Shown here one piece after another: positions 9,616 to 20,407 of a DNA stretch of 64,000 nt. How positions within the stretch are numbered: the stretch's first letter is position 1; the number at the start of each line of letters is the position of its first letter. This DNA comes from Bacteroidota bacterium. GTDB lineage: Bacteria > Bacteroidota > Ignavibacteria > Ignavibacteriales > Ignavibacteriaceae. Location of the stretch: positions 62,001 to 126,000 of the forward strand of contig JADFLR010000011.1 in assembly GCA_022564295.1 (NCBI GenBank), in the 5' to 3' direction. The position numbers were made by a program, and so were the translations under genes. A model generated the notes under the pieces. That model worked only from the letters and a program-made list of their open reading frames with translations. It had not been told where the DNA came from and ran no database searches.

Positions 9616-10872
9616 CTATTTGTTATTTTGTATAGTTATAAGTGTAATTTCCGGCGTAGAATTATAACGCAACGGTGCAAGAGACATTCCCAGTCCGCGT
9701 GTTACGATCATCAGCATGCCCGCGTGACTGCTGGAAGCAGGCAGGTCACCAAACCAAAAGTCTCCCCGGATATATTTTGTTTCAATCATAGTTGGAGTTA
9801 ACTGTATAAAAGGAAATACCAGAGAAAGCTGACCACCATGTGTGTGCCCGCAAAGATAAAGATCAAAATGATTTTTCTGTGCGGCTTTAATAAGGTTTTT
9901 CCTCGGTTGATGAGTTAAGAAAATCTTTAAATCTCCTGTGCAGTTGGATGACAAGCTGTCTAACATTTCATCCTGCACTTTACCAACATAGGTGTTTGTA
10001 ACAAATGTAATCCCGACTTCAGCATCATCTACAGCAATAATTTTCTTTCCGTTGTCAATCATCGTTACATTATTAAGTTGCAAAGCATTTTTTATTTCCT
10101 TAATGCTTCTTTTGTAATCGTTCCTGTAAGCCCAGTTATCATGATCACCAACACAAGAGTAAACACCATACTTTGCTTTTAGCTTTCCGACTTCGCTTGC
10201 ACTTAACCCAATGTATTTTGGTCCTGTTGTTATAAAATCGCCTGCTATAAGAACAAGATCGGGATTAAGTTCATTTACCTTGCTTATAAAATTACTGAGC
10301 CGTCCTTCATCGGTATAATGATCCGCCTGAATATCCGAGATGAAAACGATTTTAAATTTATTAAGTTCATCAGGCAAACCCTCTTTTTTTAGCTCTACTG
10401 TTCTTACCGAAACAGTGTTGTAATCGTAGATAACTCTTATTGGAATGTAAATTATAAAGAATCCAACCAACACCAATGTAACTATCGATTGAACACGTAA
10501 AAACTTATCCCGATGTTTTCTGTAGTAAGGAAGCAGTATAAGTTTTAAGAAATCAATAATCAGAAAATATATTCCAACCTGGGTCATGAGAATGAAGAAA
10601 ATCCAGAATGGATATATCAGCAAGTAATCAATTATTTTATTATCAGGAGAAGAAACATATTCCCCTGACATTGCGAAATAAGTAAAAATGCCAACCAGCG
10701 CTATTGGATAAAGATTTATCCAGATAAGAAATATCCGTCTTATTACCGTATATTTTTTTTGATAATATTTTGGGAAGAGATTTCTTACTGAGAGATTGGT
10801 TTTCTTTATAAAGTATAACTCAACTGCAAGCAGTAAAGCTATTCCGATAAGGAGACGAAGTATAATCCACAT
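9616..10872 (-). CDS. Membrane-anchored metallophosphoesterase
   Basis: FISDIQADHY, AGDFIT, GDHDNWAY, LCGHTHGGQ metallophosphatase motifs after TM segments. Confidence 0.9.
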   Translation of the reverse strand: MWIILRLLIGIALLLAVELYFIKKTNLSVRNLFPKYYQKKYTVIRRIFLIWINLYPIALVGIFTYFAMSGEYVSSPDNKIIDYLLIYPFWIFFILMTQVGIYFLIIDFLKLILLPYYRKHRDKFLRVQSIVTLVLVGFFIIYIPIRVIYDYNTVSVRTVELKKEGLPDELNKFKIVFISDIQADHYTDEGRLSNFISKVNELNPDLVLIAGDFITTGPKYIGLSASEVGKLKAKYGVYSCVGDHDNWAYRNDYKRSIKEIKNALQLNNVTMIDNGKKIIAVDDAEVGITFVTNTYVGKVQDEMLDSLSSNCTGDLKIFLTHQPRKNLIKAAQKNHFDLYLCGHTHGGQLSLVFPFIQLTPTMIETKYIRGDFWFGDLPASSSHAGMLMIVTRGLGMSLAPLRYNSTPEITLITIQNNK

Positions 10873-10926
10873 TTAGCAAATAATTTTGTTTAAATAAAAA
10901 ATAATTTTATAACAAAATTTAGTTAA

Positions 10927-11673
10927 TTAAAATTCAATAACTTTTACACTTTGGACAAACGATAACATTCTCTGATGGTGAGTTCCTTTCCAGTAATTTT
11001 TTTTGCATGCCGGACATCGGGAGAATTCCATCTGGGACTTTGAGACTTTGGGAGGGAGATCATCAATTATTTCATTCTTAGAAATTGGTTTCAACACCGA
11101 GTTGCAGGTAATGCAGCGAGAAAATTCTTTAATATTATTTTTTAAATCAAAACGTTTTATTACTTCAATAACCTGTTCTTTAACTTTTGTGGTTCTTACC
11201 CAATAGCCATGGGTCACTTTACTGCGTTTGAGAATTCCTCTATCCCTTGTTAAAATTGCACGCTTTTCTGTTAATGAAAGATTTACAATTTTATCATCAT
11301 CGAAATCGTTTTTATAAAACACATCAAAGCCCATCATTCTTAAATAGCGCGTAAGCTTTCCTAAATGTACATCGGCAATAAACTTCGGTTCCCGTAATGG
11401 ATTTGGTCTTAAGTGTTGAACGTTTGTGATATCGAGTGATTCGAAAACCGGGTAAATAGATATATCATCACAATCATTAATCAAATAATCAAATCCAACA
11501 GATTTACCATTAATAAGAATCAAATCAACCTCTGTGTGTGGAACTCCTAATGATTCTATGACATCTTTCACTGAGGCACGGTCGATATATTCATGTGCAA
11601 ACCTAACTTTTCGTTTTTCTTCGGGAAGAAAGTCGTTTAATTCCTCGTAAAATCTAAAGTATATTCTGTGCAT
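10927..11673 (-). CDS. Mut7-C RNase-domain protein with N-terminal ubiquitin-like domain
   Basis: FIADVHLGKLTRYLRMMGFDVFYKNDFDDD, ILTRDRGILKR, CxxC pairs. Confidence 0.9.
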   Translation of the reverse strand: MHRIYFRFYEELNDFLPEEKRKVRFAHEYIDRASVKDVIESLGVPHTEVDLILINGKSVGFDYLINDCDDISIYPVFESLDITNVQHLRPNPLREPKFIADVHLGKLTRYLRMMGFDVFYKNDFDDDKIVNLSLTEKRAILTRDRGILKRSKVTHGYWVRTTKVKEQVIEVIKRFDLKNNIKEFSRCITCNSVLKPISKNEIIDDLPPKVSKSQMEFSRCPACKKNYWKGTHHQRMLSFVQSVKVIEF

Positions 11674-11925
11674 AATGATTTTGTGATGCCCGGTGAATTA
11701 AGTCTGTGTTGCACAAGTCTGAATTGTCATTCTGAATGGAGCGTAGCGGGATGAAGAATCCCACCCCATATAATTGAGACACTTTATACGGCAACTGCCG
11801 GATTCAGTGTTATAAAAATCACTTCTGCAACAGTCTCTTAAGTAAGGAATAAACAAAATATTCTTCTGCAATTTCGCAAAAAGATTATCTTGCGGAAGTT
11901 CTTTTGTTTCTTCTCAACTTTGTTT

Positions 11926-11950
11926 CGCAGGACAATTGTCCTGCGCTACG
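11926..11950. repeat. REP-like palindrome overlapping the stop of the downstream AKR gene
   Basis: Perfect palindrome CGCAGGACAATTGTCCTGCG; on the minus strand preceded by GTAG. Confidence 0.6.
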
Positions 11951-12935
11951 AAAAAACATTGTTAATAAATTCAAACTCCTCATCTGTTAATGGTTTATCC
12001 ATTGCGGATAAATTAACTTTAACCTGATGAAGATTTCTGAAACCTGGAATTACTGCACCCATAAATTTATGATGAAGCAGATACTGCAACGACATCCTTG
12101 CAAGATCTTCAGTGCTTGATCCGAAATTTTCTTTTAGCTTTGCAAGTTTTGGTTCGAGCTCTGCAAGTTTCTCAACTGAAAACCTTTCCAGCCCTTTCCT
12201 GTGATCGCCATCTTCAAATTTAGGCGGATTATCCTTATGATATTTATCAAGTAAAAGTCCCTGTCCCAAAGGACGAAATGCAACAAAAGAAATTTCGTTT
12301 TCTTCCATCAGCTTTCTTGTAGGCGAACCTTCTCCAATAAAAGGTTTTTCCATAGCATTAGCCCAGCTTTGAATTACTTCCGGTTTAACTTTCGGAATCA
12401 GTTTTTGAAAATCCTCATTGGAATACGCAGACTGCCCGATCAATCGAATTTTACCTTCATCGCGTAAGCGGTGCATTTCTTCAATGGCATCATCAAGATA
12501 TTCGTCATTATCACCAAATTGTCCGTGATGGAAATAGTAAAGATCAATGTAATCCCTTTTAAGGTTAATTAAAGATTGCTCACACTGATGCCTGATGTGT
12601 GCAGGCTCAAATGCGTGCACGGCAGTACCGGGAAACCATCCTATTTTTGTTGAAATGATAAAGTTGTTTGTTCTGCTGCCGAGTATTCTTGCAAGCATTC
12701 TCTCTGCTTTGCCGTTTCCATAAACATCCGCATTATCAAAATGGTTTACGCCGTTATCAATTGCATAGTTTATTGCTTCGGTAATTTCTTTTTCATCAAC
12801 ATTTGCCCAGCCGTTAGGCATTCCGTTTACCCAGTTCAAACCGCCCATTGTCCAGCAGCCCAGAGATATTTCCGAGACTTCTATTTCAGATTTTCCAAGT
12901 TTACGGCATTTCATTTGGACCTCTTGTTTTGTCAA
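11946..12935 (-). CDS. Aldo/keto reductase
   Basis: LGCWTMGG, GVNHFDNADVYGNGKAERMLA, YIDLYYFHH. Confidence 0.9.
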   Translation of the reverse strand: MTKQEVQMKCRKLGKSEIEVSEISLGCWTMGGLNWVNGMPNGWANVDEKEITEAINYAIDNGVNHFDNADVYGNGKAERMLARILGSRTNNFIISTKIGWFPGTAVHAFEPAHIRHQCEQSLINLKRDYIDLYYFHHGQFGDNDEYLDDAIEEMHRLRDEGKIRLIGQSAYSNEDFQKLIPKVKPEVIQSWANAMEKPFIGEGSPTRKLMEENEISFVAFRPLGQGLLLDKYHKDNPPKFEDGDHRKGLERFSVEKLAELEPKLAKLKENFGSSTEDLARMSLQYLLHHKFMGAVIPGFRNLHQVKVNLSAMDKPLTDEEFEFINNVFS

Positions 12936-12977
12936 TAATACAAGTTATTATATGCAGCGAGGTAATTTATTAATAAA

Positions 12978-13057
12978 AGATTGCTTCGTCGCCATGCTCC
13001 TCGAAATTACAAATTGATGGTCATTGCGAATCCCGATTCATCGGGATGAAGCAATCT
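12978..13057. repeat. Intergenic repeat forming a long inverted repeat
   Basis: AGATTGCTTC...GAAGCAATCT arms; contains GTCGCCATGCTCCTCG and ATCCCGATTCATCGGGAT. Confidence 0.65.
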
Positions 13058-13292
13058 GATTATATAAGTCATTCCATTCAGGATTCATTGCGTTTATAAG
13101 GTCAATTTTCTTTTTTCGTGATCCGGCTTTTATTTGTTTCTCTCTTGCAATAGCATTATATGGATCGTTGAAGATTTCATAATAAACTAGTTTTGTACAA
13201 TTGTATTTCTTCGTAAAGCCATAAATTATTTTTTCTTTGTGTTCATAGAGATTGCTTCGTCGCCATGCGCCTCGCAATGACATATTAATCAC
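13038..13292 (-). pseudogene. GIY-YIG endonuclease-like ORF missing its N-terminal catalytic part, ends encoded by the flanking repeat
   Basis: LYEHKEKIIYGFTKKYNCTKLVYYEIFNDPYNAIAREKQIKAGSRKKKIDLINAMNPEWNDLY is the GIY-YIG C-terminal half; SLRGAWRRSN and IASSR are repeat-derived. Confidence 0.7.
13249..13282. repeat. Second copy of the GIY-YIG-flanking repeat
   Basis: AGATTGCTTCGTCGCCATGCGCCTCGCAATGACA, about 85% like 12978..13010. Confidence 0.7.
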
Positions 13293-14278
13293 TTTCTATT
13301 CTTATCAATCCACTTAGCAGCATCTTTGGCGAAGTATGTAAGTATCATATCTGCACCGGCACGTTTAATTGAGGTAAGAGATTCAATCATAACGCGTTCT
13401 TCATCAATCCAGTCATTTTGTCCCGCGGCTTTAATCATCGAGTACTCACCACTTACCTGGTAAGCAGCAGTTGGCATACCGAATTTTTCTTTAACTTTTC
13501 TTATAACATCGAGATAAGGTCCGGCAGGTTTAACCATAACAATATCGGCGCCTTCTTCTATGTCTGCTTCAACTTCTCTTAATGCTTCATTAATATTTCC
13601 AATATCCATCTGGTGCGATTTTCTGTCTCCGAATGCGGGAGTTGATTCAGCAGCATCGCGGAACGGACCGTAATAACCGGAAGAATATTTTGCCGCATAG
13701 CTCATAATTGGAATTTTGGTGAATCCTTTATAATCCAGCGCCTTTCTTATTACGAAGACTCTTCCGTCCATCATATCCGATGGCGCAACCATATCGGCGC
13801 CCGCTTCTGCATGTGATACAGCTTCTTTTGCAAGCAATGTCAGTGTTTCATCATTTAGAATTTCTTCGCCGTCTAATAATCCGCAATGACCATGGGACGT
13901 GTATTCGCACAAACATACATCTGTAATAATAACCAGATCGTTAACTTCTTTCTTAATTGCCCTGATAGATTTTTGCACTATGCCGTTTGGATCGTAAGCT
14001 TCGGAGCCCTGTTCATCTTTGTGTTCCGGGATTCCAAAAAGAATAATTGCGGGGATTCCGAGATCCTGTACCTCTTTACATTCTTTAACAAGAGTATCAA
14101 TTGAATGTTGAAATACTCCCGGCATTGATTTAACAGGGTTTTTAATCTTCTCACCAGGTACAACAAAAAGCGGATATATCAAATCATTTTTTGAAAGTAC
14201 CGTTTCACACACAATATCTCTAACTATGGGGTTGTAACGTAATCTTCTGAATCTTTTAAACTTGAATTTATTTTCCAT
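13289..14278 (-). CDS. hemB: Delta-aminolevulinic acid dehydratase (porphobilinogen synthase)
   Basis: [27 protein letters not shown]-like [35 protein letters not shown]. Confidence 0.97.
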   Translation of the reverse strand: MENKFKFKRFRRLRYNPIVRDIVCETVLSKNDLIYPLFVVPGEKIKNPVKSMPGVFQHSIDTLVKECKEVQDLGIPAIILFGIPEHKDEQGSEAYDPNGIVQKSIRAIKKEVNDLVIITDVCLCEYTSHGHCGLLDGEEILNDETLTLLAKEAVSHAEAGADMVAPSDMMDGRVFVIRKALDYKGFTKIPIMSYAAKYSSGYYGPFRDAAESTPAFGDRKSHQMDIGNINEALREVEADIEEGADIVMVKPAGPYLDVIRKVKEKFGMPTAAYQVSGEYSMIKAAGQNDWIDEERVMIESLTSIKRAGADMILTYFAKDAAKWIDKNRK

Positions 14279-14351
14279 CTTTTTTCCTAATTCTTTGTGA
14301 CTCAGCGTCTTAGTGGTTTCTTTTCACCGCAGAGGCGCGAAGACGCTAAGT

Positions 14352-15731
14352 TTATTGTAAACTATTAATTTTGTTTAGGACTAACTCCGCGTTCTTAATA
14401 CAGTCACCTACAGAAATACCGCCGCGGTAGTTACCGCTTAGAAAAATTCCTCTATTATCTTTTTCAAAGTGATCAAAATAATTTTCGTGTTCTACATAGC
14501 CTATTGTGTATTGTGGAATTGCTTTTTCCCAGAATCTTTTTGCGAGATGAATCGGCTCGCCTTTTATTTTCATCAACTCTTCAAACTCCCGTTTAACAGT
14601 TTTTATTAGTTCTTCTTCGTCATCATAAATAAAACCGGGATTGCGTGAACCCCCGATGAACAATGTAAACGACGCCTTATTATCTTCAGCCCGGTTAGGA
14701 AAAATAACCGAATTCCATATTGCCCCGAGAAAAGATTTCTCTTCTTTAGAGGGAATTAAAAATCCGAAACCGTCTAGCGGCTGCCCAATATCATCTTTGT
14801 TGTAAACAAGATACAAAACAAGCACCGGCGGATAATAAACAGCAGCCAAGTGTTTTTTGAGCCCATCATTAAAATGACCGAACAACTCGCCGGCAGTATA
14901 AGCAGGAATTGTTGAGAGAACAATATCAGTTAAAAGAGTTAAGCTTTGTTCGCCCTCGTTATAAGTTACTCCATAATTTCCATCAGAGGTTTTTTTGATT
15001 GAAACAACTTCTGCATTTAATTTTACTTTGCTCCCAAGATGGTTCGCAATTGCTTCGGGCAGAACTTTCATACCATCTTTGAACGAGATCATCTTTGTGC
15101 TTTGCTTCGATTGTTCTTTTCTCTTTTTCCTTTTGCGAATGCTTCGTATTGTTCCAACGATCAATCCACCATATTCTTCTTCGAGAGCGTACAGTTTTGG
15201 GAATGCAGATTTTATACTTAAGTCTTCAGGGTTGCCGGCATAAACTCCTGCAACAAAAGGATTGATTGCATAATCTAAAAACTCCTGCCCGAGTCTTCTT
15301 GTAACGAACTCTGCTATACTCTGATAATAACCATCCTGCGATTTTCCAACAAACGGCTCTTTCATTAATCTTAATTTTGCTTTACCTGAAAAAAGTCTCG
15401 ACTTTATAAACGCGGGTGGTGAGATTGGAAGAGCGTGTAACTGATTATTACGAAGGATGTATCTTTTGTTCCCTTTTTTGTTCGCATAAACAAACTGCTC
15501 TGTTAAGTTCAACTCTTCAACAAGCTGTGCGATCAATGGAGTTGTTTCCAGAGCACTGTTCGGTCCGCGGTCAAAAAGCAGTCCGTTCTCAATCACAGTT
15601 TCAATAGAGCCGCCAACCTTATCGTTCTTCTCCAAAACAGTTACATCATAACTATCGTTATGAAGAAGGTATGCTGTTGTTAACCCTGAAATCCCTGCAC
15701 CTAATACAATTACTTTTTTATTACTTGCCAT
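14352..15731 (-). CDS. hemY: Protoporphyrinogen oxidase, FAD-dependent
   Basis: VIVLGAGISGLTTAYLL Rossmann motif, FDRGPNS, GNYRGGISVGDCI C-terminus. Confidence 0.9.
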   Translation of the reverse strand: MASNKKVIVLGAGISGLTTAYLLHNDSYDVTVLEKNDKVGGSIETVIENGLLFDRGPNSALETTPLIAQLVEELNLTEQFVYANKKGNKRYILRNNQLHALPISPPAFIKSRLFSGKAKLRLMKEPFVGKSQDGYYQSIAEFVTRRLGQEFLDYAINPFVAGVYAGNPEDLSIKSAFPKLYALEEEYGGLIVGTIRSIRKRKKRKEQSKQSTKMISFKDGMKVLPEAIANHLGSKVKLNAEVVSIKKTSDGNYGVTYNEGEQSLTLLTDIVLSTIPAYTAGELFGHFNDGLKKHLAAVYYPPVLVLYLVYNKDDIGQPLDGFGFLIPSKEEKSFLGAIWNSVIFPNRAEDNKASFTLFIGGSRNPGFIYDDEEELIKTVKREFEELMKIKGEPIHLAKRFWEKAIPQYTIGYVEHENYFDHFEKDNRGIFLSGNYRGGISVGDCIKNAELVLNKINSLQ

Positions 15732-15894
15732 TGTTTCTAGTTAAATAATATTTGATTGGCAAATTTACGGAAATATAGTATTTCTTTGCAGGAAATTTTT
15801 TATACCGCTCTTAATTAGAGTCAGAACGAGATAATTGTTTAATGCAACTATTCATCTGTCATAAAATGAAAAGATAATTTTTTAATCAAAAAAA

Positions 15895-15918
15895 ACCCCG
15901 TCATAAAAATAGCGGGGT
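15895..15918 (-). terminator. Terminator of isocitrate lyase gene
   Basis: ACCCCG...CGGGGT stem with T-run on minus strand. Confidence 0.8.
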
Positions 15919-15945
15919 CTTATATCTTTTCAATACATGAACTGT

Positions 15946-17325
15946 TTAACCTGTTTTAAACTTTCTTTGTTTTAAGTTAGGCAGCGGCTGTTTGTTTACA
16001 TCCGGGCTATTATCGATATTATGAATTTTAACCTCTGTATCATCCTTACCATTTTCAGGGAACTGTTCTTCTTCGGTTGAATCTTCTAAAGCATTAACAG
16101 AAGTGATGCCCCCCATTATTGTTTTGTTAACCTCATCAAAATATCCTGCACCAACAAAACTCTGATGTTTTATTGCTCTGAACCCCCTTTCCTTTTCAAG
16201 TTTGAATTCCCTTTCTTGAAGTTTTGAATATGCAGCCATACCATTTTTACCATAATGATAAGCCAGATCGAACATAATGTAATTTAGCGAATGGAATCCA
16301 GCTAATGTTACAAACTGATATTTATAACCCATAGCAGCAAGTTCAGTTTGAAACTTTGCAATTGTTGCTTCATCAAGATTAAGCTTCCAGTTAAACGAAG
16401 GTGAGCAATTGTAAGCAAGTAATTTATCAGGATATATTTTCTTTATAGCTTCGGCAAATATCCTTGCTTCTTCAAGATCAGGATGGGAGGTTTCGCACCA
16501 TAACAGATCAGCATATGGAGCATAAGCCAATCCTCTCGCTATTGCAGAAGTTATACCTTTTTCAATTTTGAAGAACCCTTCAGCAGTTCTTTCCCCGGTT
16601 AGAAATTGATGATCATATTCATCAATATCACTTGTTAATAATCCTGCTGAGTTTGCATCTGTTCTTGCAAATAGTACGGTTGGAACTCCCATTACATCAG
16701 CAGCTAATCTTGCAGAAATTAGTTTTTGAATTGCTTCTTTTGTTGGGACAAGAACTTTGCCGCCCATGTGTCCACACTTTTTCGCTGAAGAAAGTTGGTC
16801 TTCAAAATGAACACCGGCAGCACCGGCTTCAATCATTGCTTTCATTAATTCAAAAGCATTTAAAACTCCGCCGAATCCAGCTTCGGCATCAGCAAGAATT
16901 GGTGCAAACCAGTTTACTTCGTTTTGTCCTGATGAATAACAAATCTGGTCTGAACGAAGCAAGGCATTGTTAATTCTTTTTACCAGATTAGGAACACTGT
17001 CAGCAGGATACAAACTTTGATCCGGATAAGTTTGTCCTGAACTATTGGCATCGCCGGCAACCTGCCATCCACTAACATAAATTGATTTTAATCCCGCCTG
17101 CACTTGCTGTACTGCCTGGTTTCCTGTTTGTGCACCGAGAGCACGAACAAGGTCTTCGGTATGGAGAAGATCCCACAGTCTTTCTGCTCCTAACCGGGCT
17201 AAAGTATACTCTATTTGAATAGAACCTCTCAGGAGTAATACATCCGCTGCTGAGTATGGACGAACAATTCCATTCCATCTTGGATCTGTTTTCCATTGTT
17301 CTTGTAATTGTTGTACTTCGTTCAT
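15946..17325 (-). CDS. aceA: Isocitrate lyase with C-terminal extension
   Basis: [14 protein letters not shown] signature, [24 protein letters not shown]. Confidence 0.96.
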   Translation of the reverse strand: MNEVQQLQEQWKTDPRWNGIVRPYSAADVLLLRGSIQIEYTLARLGAERLWDLLHTEDLVRALGAQTGNQAVQQVQAGLKSIYVSGWQVAGDANSSGQTYPDQSLYPADSVPNLVKRINNALLRSDQICYSSGQNEVNWFAPILADAEAGFGGVLNAFELMKAMIEAGAAGVHFEDQLSSAKKCGHMGGKVLVPTKEAIQKLISARLAADVMGVPTVLFARTDANSAGLLTSDIDEYDHQFLTGERTAEGFFKIEKGITSAIARGLAYAPYADLLWCETSHPDLEEARIFAEAIKKIYPDKLLAYNCSPSFNWKLNLDEATIAKFQTELAAMGYKYQFVTLAGFHSLNYIMFDLAYHYGKNGMAAYSKLQEREFKLEKERGFRAIKHQSFVGAGYFDEVNKTIMGGITSVNALEDSTEEEQFPENGKDDTEVKIHNIDNSPDVNKQPLPNLKQRKFKTG

Positions 17326-17675
17326 TAAACCGTCTCCGATTAATTAAGTAAAAAAAATATTCTTATGAAGTTTAGTTAAGAGTTCGTGTTATAAAATATT
17401 AGACTGACGAGAGAAATAGTTTTAATATTTGCTGTTAGCCAAATTTTGTGTATAAGTGGTTAAGACAACAATAGTACCATTAAAATTGTTTGAAAACGAT
17501 GAAAATCTTAACAATGCTTGTATTAATTAGAGAAAAGGTTTTATTAAGTGACAAAATAAGTATCATGTAAATCAAGCTTAAAAACGATGATGTGTCATCA
17601 ATTATTTGACTTTTACTTTTTGAATCTTGATATTTCAATATAGCATCAAGCAGCCAACTAACTTATGAGATAATT

Positions 17676-18878
17676 ATGTCGTTAACCATACTTTGCATTT
17701 CATCGTATGAAAAAGGATACGACTTTATGCGTGAGTGTAAAGAACAGGGATGCCGTGTTCTTCTTCTAACCTCCGAAAGTTTAAAAGACGCTCACTGGCC
17801 CAAAGAGTCCATAGATGAAACATTTTACATTCACGATAGAAATAAAGCATGGGATATGAAAGATGTTATCTATGGAGTGAGTTATGTTGCCAGAAAAGAA
17901 AAGTTAGATAGAATAGTTGCACTCGATGATTTTGATGTTGAAAGAGCTGCTGCTCTAAGAGAGCACTTGCGCATTCCGGGAATGGGCGATACAACCGCAC
18001 GTTACTTTAGAGATAAACTTGCGATGCGCACACAAGCAACATCAAGAGGCATTCCAGTTCCCGAATTTCTGCATATACTTAACCATGAGGAAATCAGCCA
18101 GTTCGCAAAACAGGTAAAGTTTCCTTTTATAGTAAAAGCAAGATTATTAGCCGGCGCACATGGTTTAAAGAAAGTTAATAATGAAGCGGAGCTATGGAAC
18201 AGAATTAATGAACTCGGTGATGAACAATCTTTCTTTTTAATGGAAAGATTTGTGCCGGGAAATATTTATCATGTTGATTCCATTGTTTATGAAAATGAGG
18301 TTCGCTTTGCTTTAGCAAGCCGGTATGGGAAACCGCCTTTCGAAGTTGCACATTCGGGCAGGGTATTTACAAGTCGAACGGTTTTGCGCGATTCGGAGAT
18401 AGAGCAGAAGTTGCTGGAATTAAATGAAAAAGTAATTAAAGCAATGGGTTTGCTAAGAGGAGTTTCACATACTGAGTTTATTGAAGCGGATGAGGATGGG
18501 AAACTATATTTTCTGGAAACATCTGCAAGGGTTGGTGGAGCAAATATTGCAGATCTTGTAGAAGCAGCTTCGGGAATAAATCATTGGAGAGAGTGGGCGA
18601 AGATTGAAATACAAAGAGACGTCGGCGATTATGAATATCCGCAGGTAAAGAATAATTATGCGGGAATTATTCAATCGCTTGCAAAACAGGAATGGCCGGA
18701 TCTAACCAATTATAATGATCCCGAAGTTATCTGGAAACTGAATAAAAGATTTCACGCAGGACTAATCATCCGTTCTGATAATCCGGAAAGAGTTGAGGCA
18801 CTGTTAGATACTTACGTACAAAGATTCTACGATGATTTTTTTGCAACCGCACCGATGAAGGAAAAGCCGGGAGATTAG
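17676..18878 (+). CDS. ATP-grasp domain protein
   Basis: FPFIVKARLLAGAHGLKKV, VPGNIYHVDSIV, FLETSARVGG. Confidence 0.85.
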   Translation: MSLTILCISSYEKGYDFMRECKEQGCRVLLLTSESLKDAHWPKESIDETFYIHDRNKAWDMKDVIYGVSYVARKEKLDRIVALDDFDVERAAALREHLRIPGMGDTTARYFRDKLAMRTQATSRGIPVPEFLHILNHEEISQFAKQVKFPFIVKARLLAGAHGLKKVNNEAELWNRINELGDEQSFFLMERFVPGNIYHVDSIVYENEVRFALASRYGKPPFEVAHSGRVFTSRTVLRDSEIEQKLLELNEKVIKAMGLLRGVSHTEFIEADEDGKLYFLETSARVGGANIADLVEAASGINHWREWAKIEIQRDVGDYEYPQVKNNYAGIIQSLAKQEWPDLTNYNDPEVIWKLNKRFHAGLIIRSDNPERVEALLDTYVQRFYDDFFATAPMKEKPGD

Positions 18879-20263
18879 ACTGTCCTCGAATACTTCGCTT
18901 TATCTTCTTTTCTCTCAATGTAACCGTCAAAATTCATTGCTATGTTGCGGATGAGAAGCCTGCCCATATCTTTAACTTTTATTCCATTGTCCGATATTTC
19001 GAGCAACCCATCATTTTGCATCTCTCTCAGTCCGCCGTCGGCGGAGTTCAGTCCCTTCGCAAAGTAATCCTTAAAGTTAATATTGAACTTTTCTTCTATT
19101 GATTTAAAGTCCAGTTCGAAATCGCACATCAAACGCATTATTACTTCACGTCTGATATGATCATCATCGCTAAGCTTGTAACCCTTTGCCGTGGGAATTA
19201 ATTCATCATCTATTGCTTGGTAATATTCTTTTTCTGTTTTGTAATTCTGTGCGTAAATATTTTTTAGCTGGCTTATTGATGTAATTCCCATTGCGTAGAG
19301 ATCTGTACCTGCATTTGTGCTGTATCCTTGAAAATTTCTGTAAAGTTTTTTTTCTGTAAGTGCTATAGACAAATCATCGTTGGGTTTGGCGAAGTGATCC
19401 ATCCCAATAAAAACATAACCTGCATCTGTAAGCTGTTCGATGGATGATTTTAATATTTCCAACCTAACTTCAGGAGTAGGAAGATCTTCCTGATGAATTA
19501 ATGCCATATGCTTTTTTAACCATGGAACGTAGGCAAAGTTAAATAATGCTATTCTATCCGGAGAAACATCAATAATTTTTTCAACAGTTTCTGCAAAGCT
19601 TTTAGCTGTTTGGAAAGGCAATCCGTATATCAAATCAAGGTTTATACTTTGATAACCGAGTTCTCTTACCCACTCAACGGCTTGTCGTGTAATATCTTCC
19701 GGCTGAATTCTGTTAATTGCTTTCTGAACTTTTTCGTTAAAATCCTGTACACCCATGCTTATTCTGTTAAAGTTGTTATTGCGCAATGCTTCAAGGTGTG
19801 CTTTTGTTAATTCACGCGGATCAATCTCGCAACTGTTCTCAGAGGTTTCACTAAACTCGAATGAATGACTGATATACGAAGCAAGTAAATTAATTTCATC
19901 CGGGTTTAAATGAGTTGGTGTTCCTCCGCCCCAATGGTGCTGTGCAACCTTCCTGTCGGGCAAAAGATATGTTCTTAAAAGATCAATTTCCTTTTGAACG
20001 TATTTTATGTATTCCTTTATACGATCGCGGTTTCTTGTTATAAGCATATTACATCCGCAGAAAAAGCAAAGTGTATCGCAATAAGGAAGATGAAAATAAA
20101 GCGATAGATCAGGGAGCCCTTCGCCGTAATTGGTTTTTACAATTTCATCCACATAGTCTTCATTTGTAAAGCTCTCATTAAAGTGAGGTGCAGTGGGATA
20201 ACTTGTATAGCGTGGTCCCGGTTTATCGTACTTTTTAAACTTTTTTAAATCTATTTCAAACAC
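18875..20263 (-). CDS. hemN: Oxygen-independent coproporphyrinogen III dehydrogenase (radical SAM)
   Basis: LPYCDTLCFFCGCN radical SAM motif, GPRYTSYPTA, GMDHFAKPNDDL. Confidence 0.97.
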   Translation of the reverse strand: MFEIDLKKFKKYDKPGPRYTSYPTAPHFNESFTNEDYVDEIVKTNYGEGLPDLSLYFHLPYCDTLCFFCGCNMLITRNRDRIKEYIKYVQKEIDLLRTYLLPDRKVAQHHWGGGTPTHLNPDEINLLASYISHSFEFSETSENSCEIDPRELTKAHLEALRNNNFNRISMGVQDFNEKVQKAINRIQPEDITRQAVEWVRELGYQSINLDLIYGLPFQTAKSFAETVEKIIDVSPDRIALFNFAYVPWLKKHMALIHQEDLPTPEVRLEILKSSIEQLTDAGYVFIGMDHFAKPNDDLSIALTEKKLYRNFQGYSTNAGTDLYAMGITSISQLKNIYAQNYKTEKEYYQAIDDELIPTAKGYKLSDDDHIRREVIMRLMCDFELDFKSIEEKFNINFKDYFAKGLNSADGGLREMQNDGLLEISDNGIKVKDMGRLLIRNIAMNFDGYIERKEDKAKYSRTV

Positions 20264-20407
20264 TATTTACTCCTTTTTTCTTCCTCCATCAAAAAAACTT
20301 ACATGTTTCAAAACTCACTAATGTCACTCTGAACATAGTGAGGAGGCTCACTATATAATCAACGAGATTCTTCATCCCTATGAATAGGGATTCAGAATGA
20401 CAATTAC

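Noticed and set aside
15946-18878. Glyoxylate-shunt operon
   Set aside because: Only isocitrate lyase is present; the neighbour is an ATP-grasp protein on the other strand and no malate synthase is visible.
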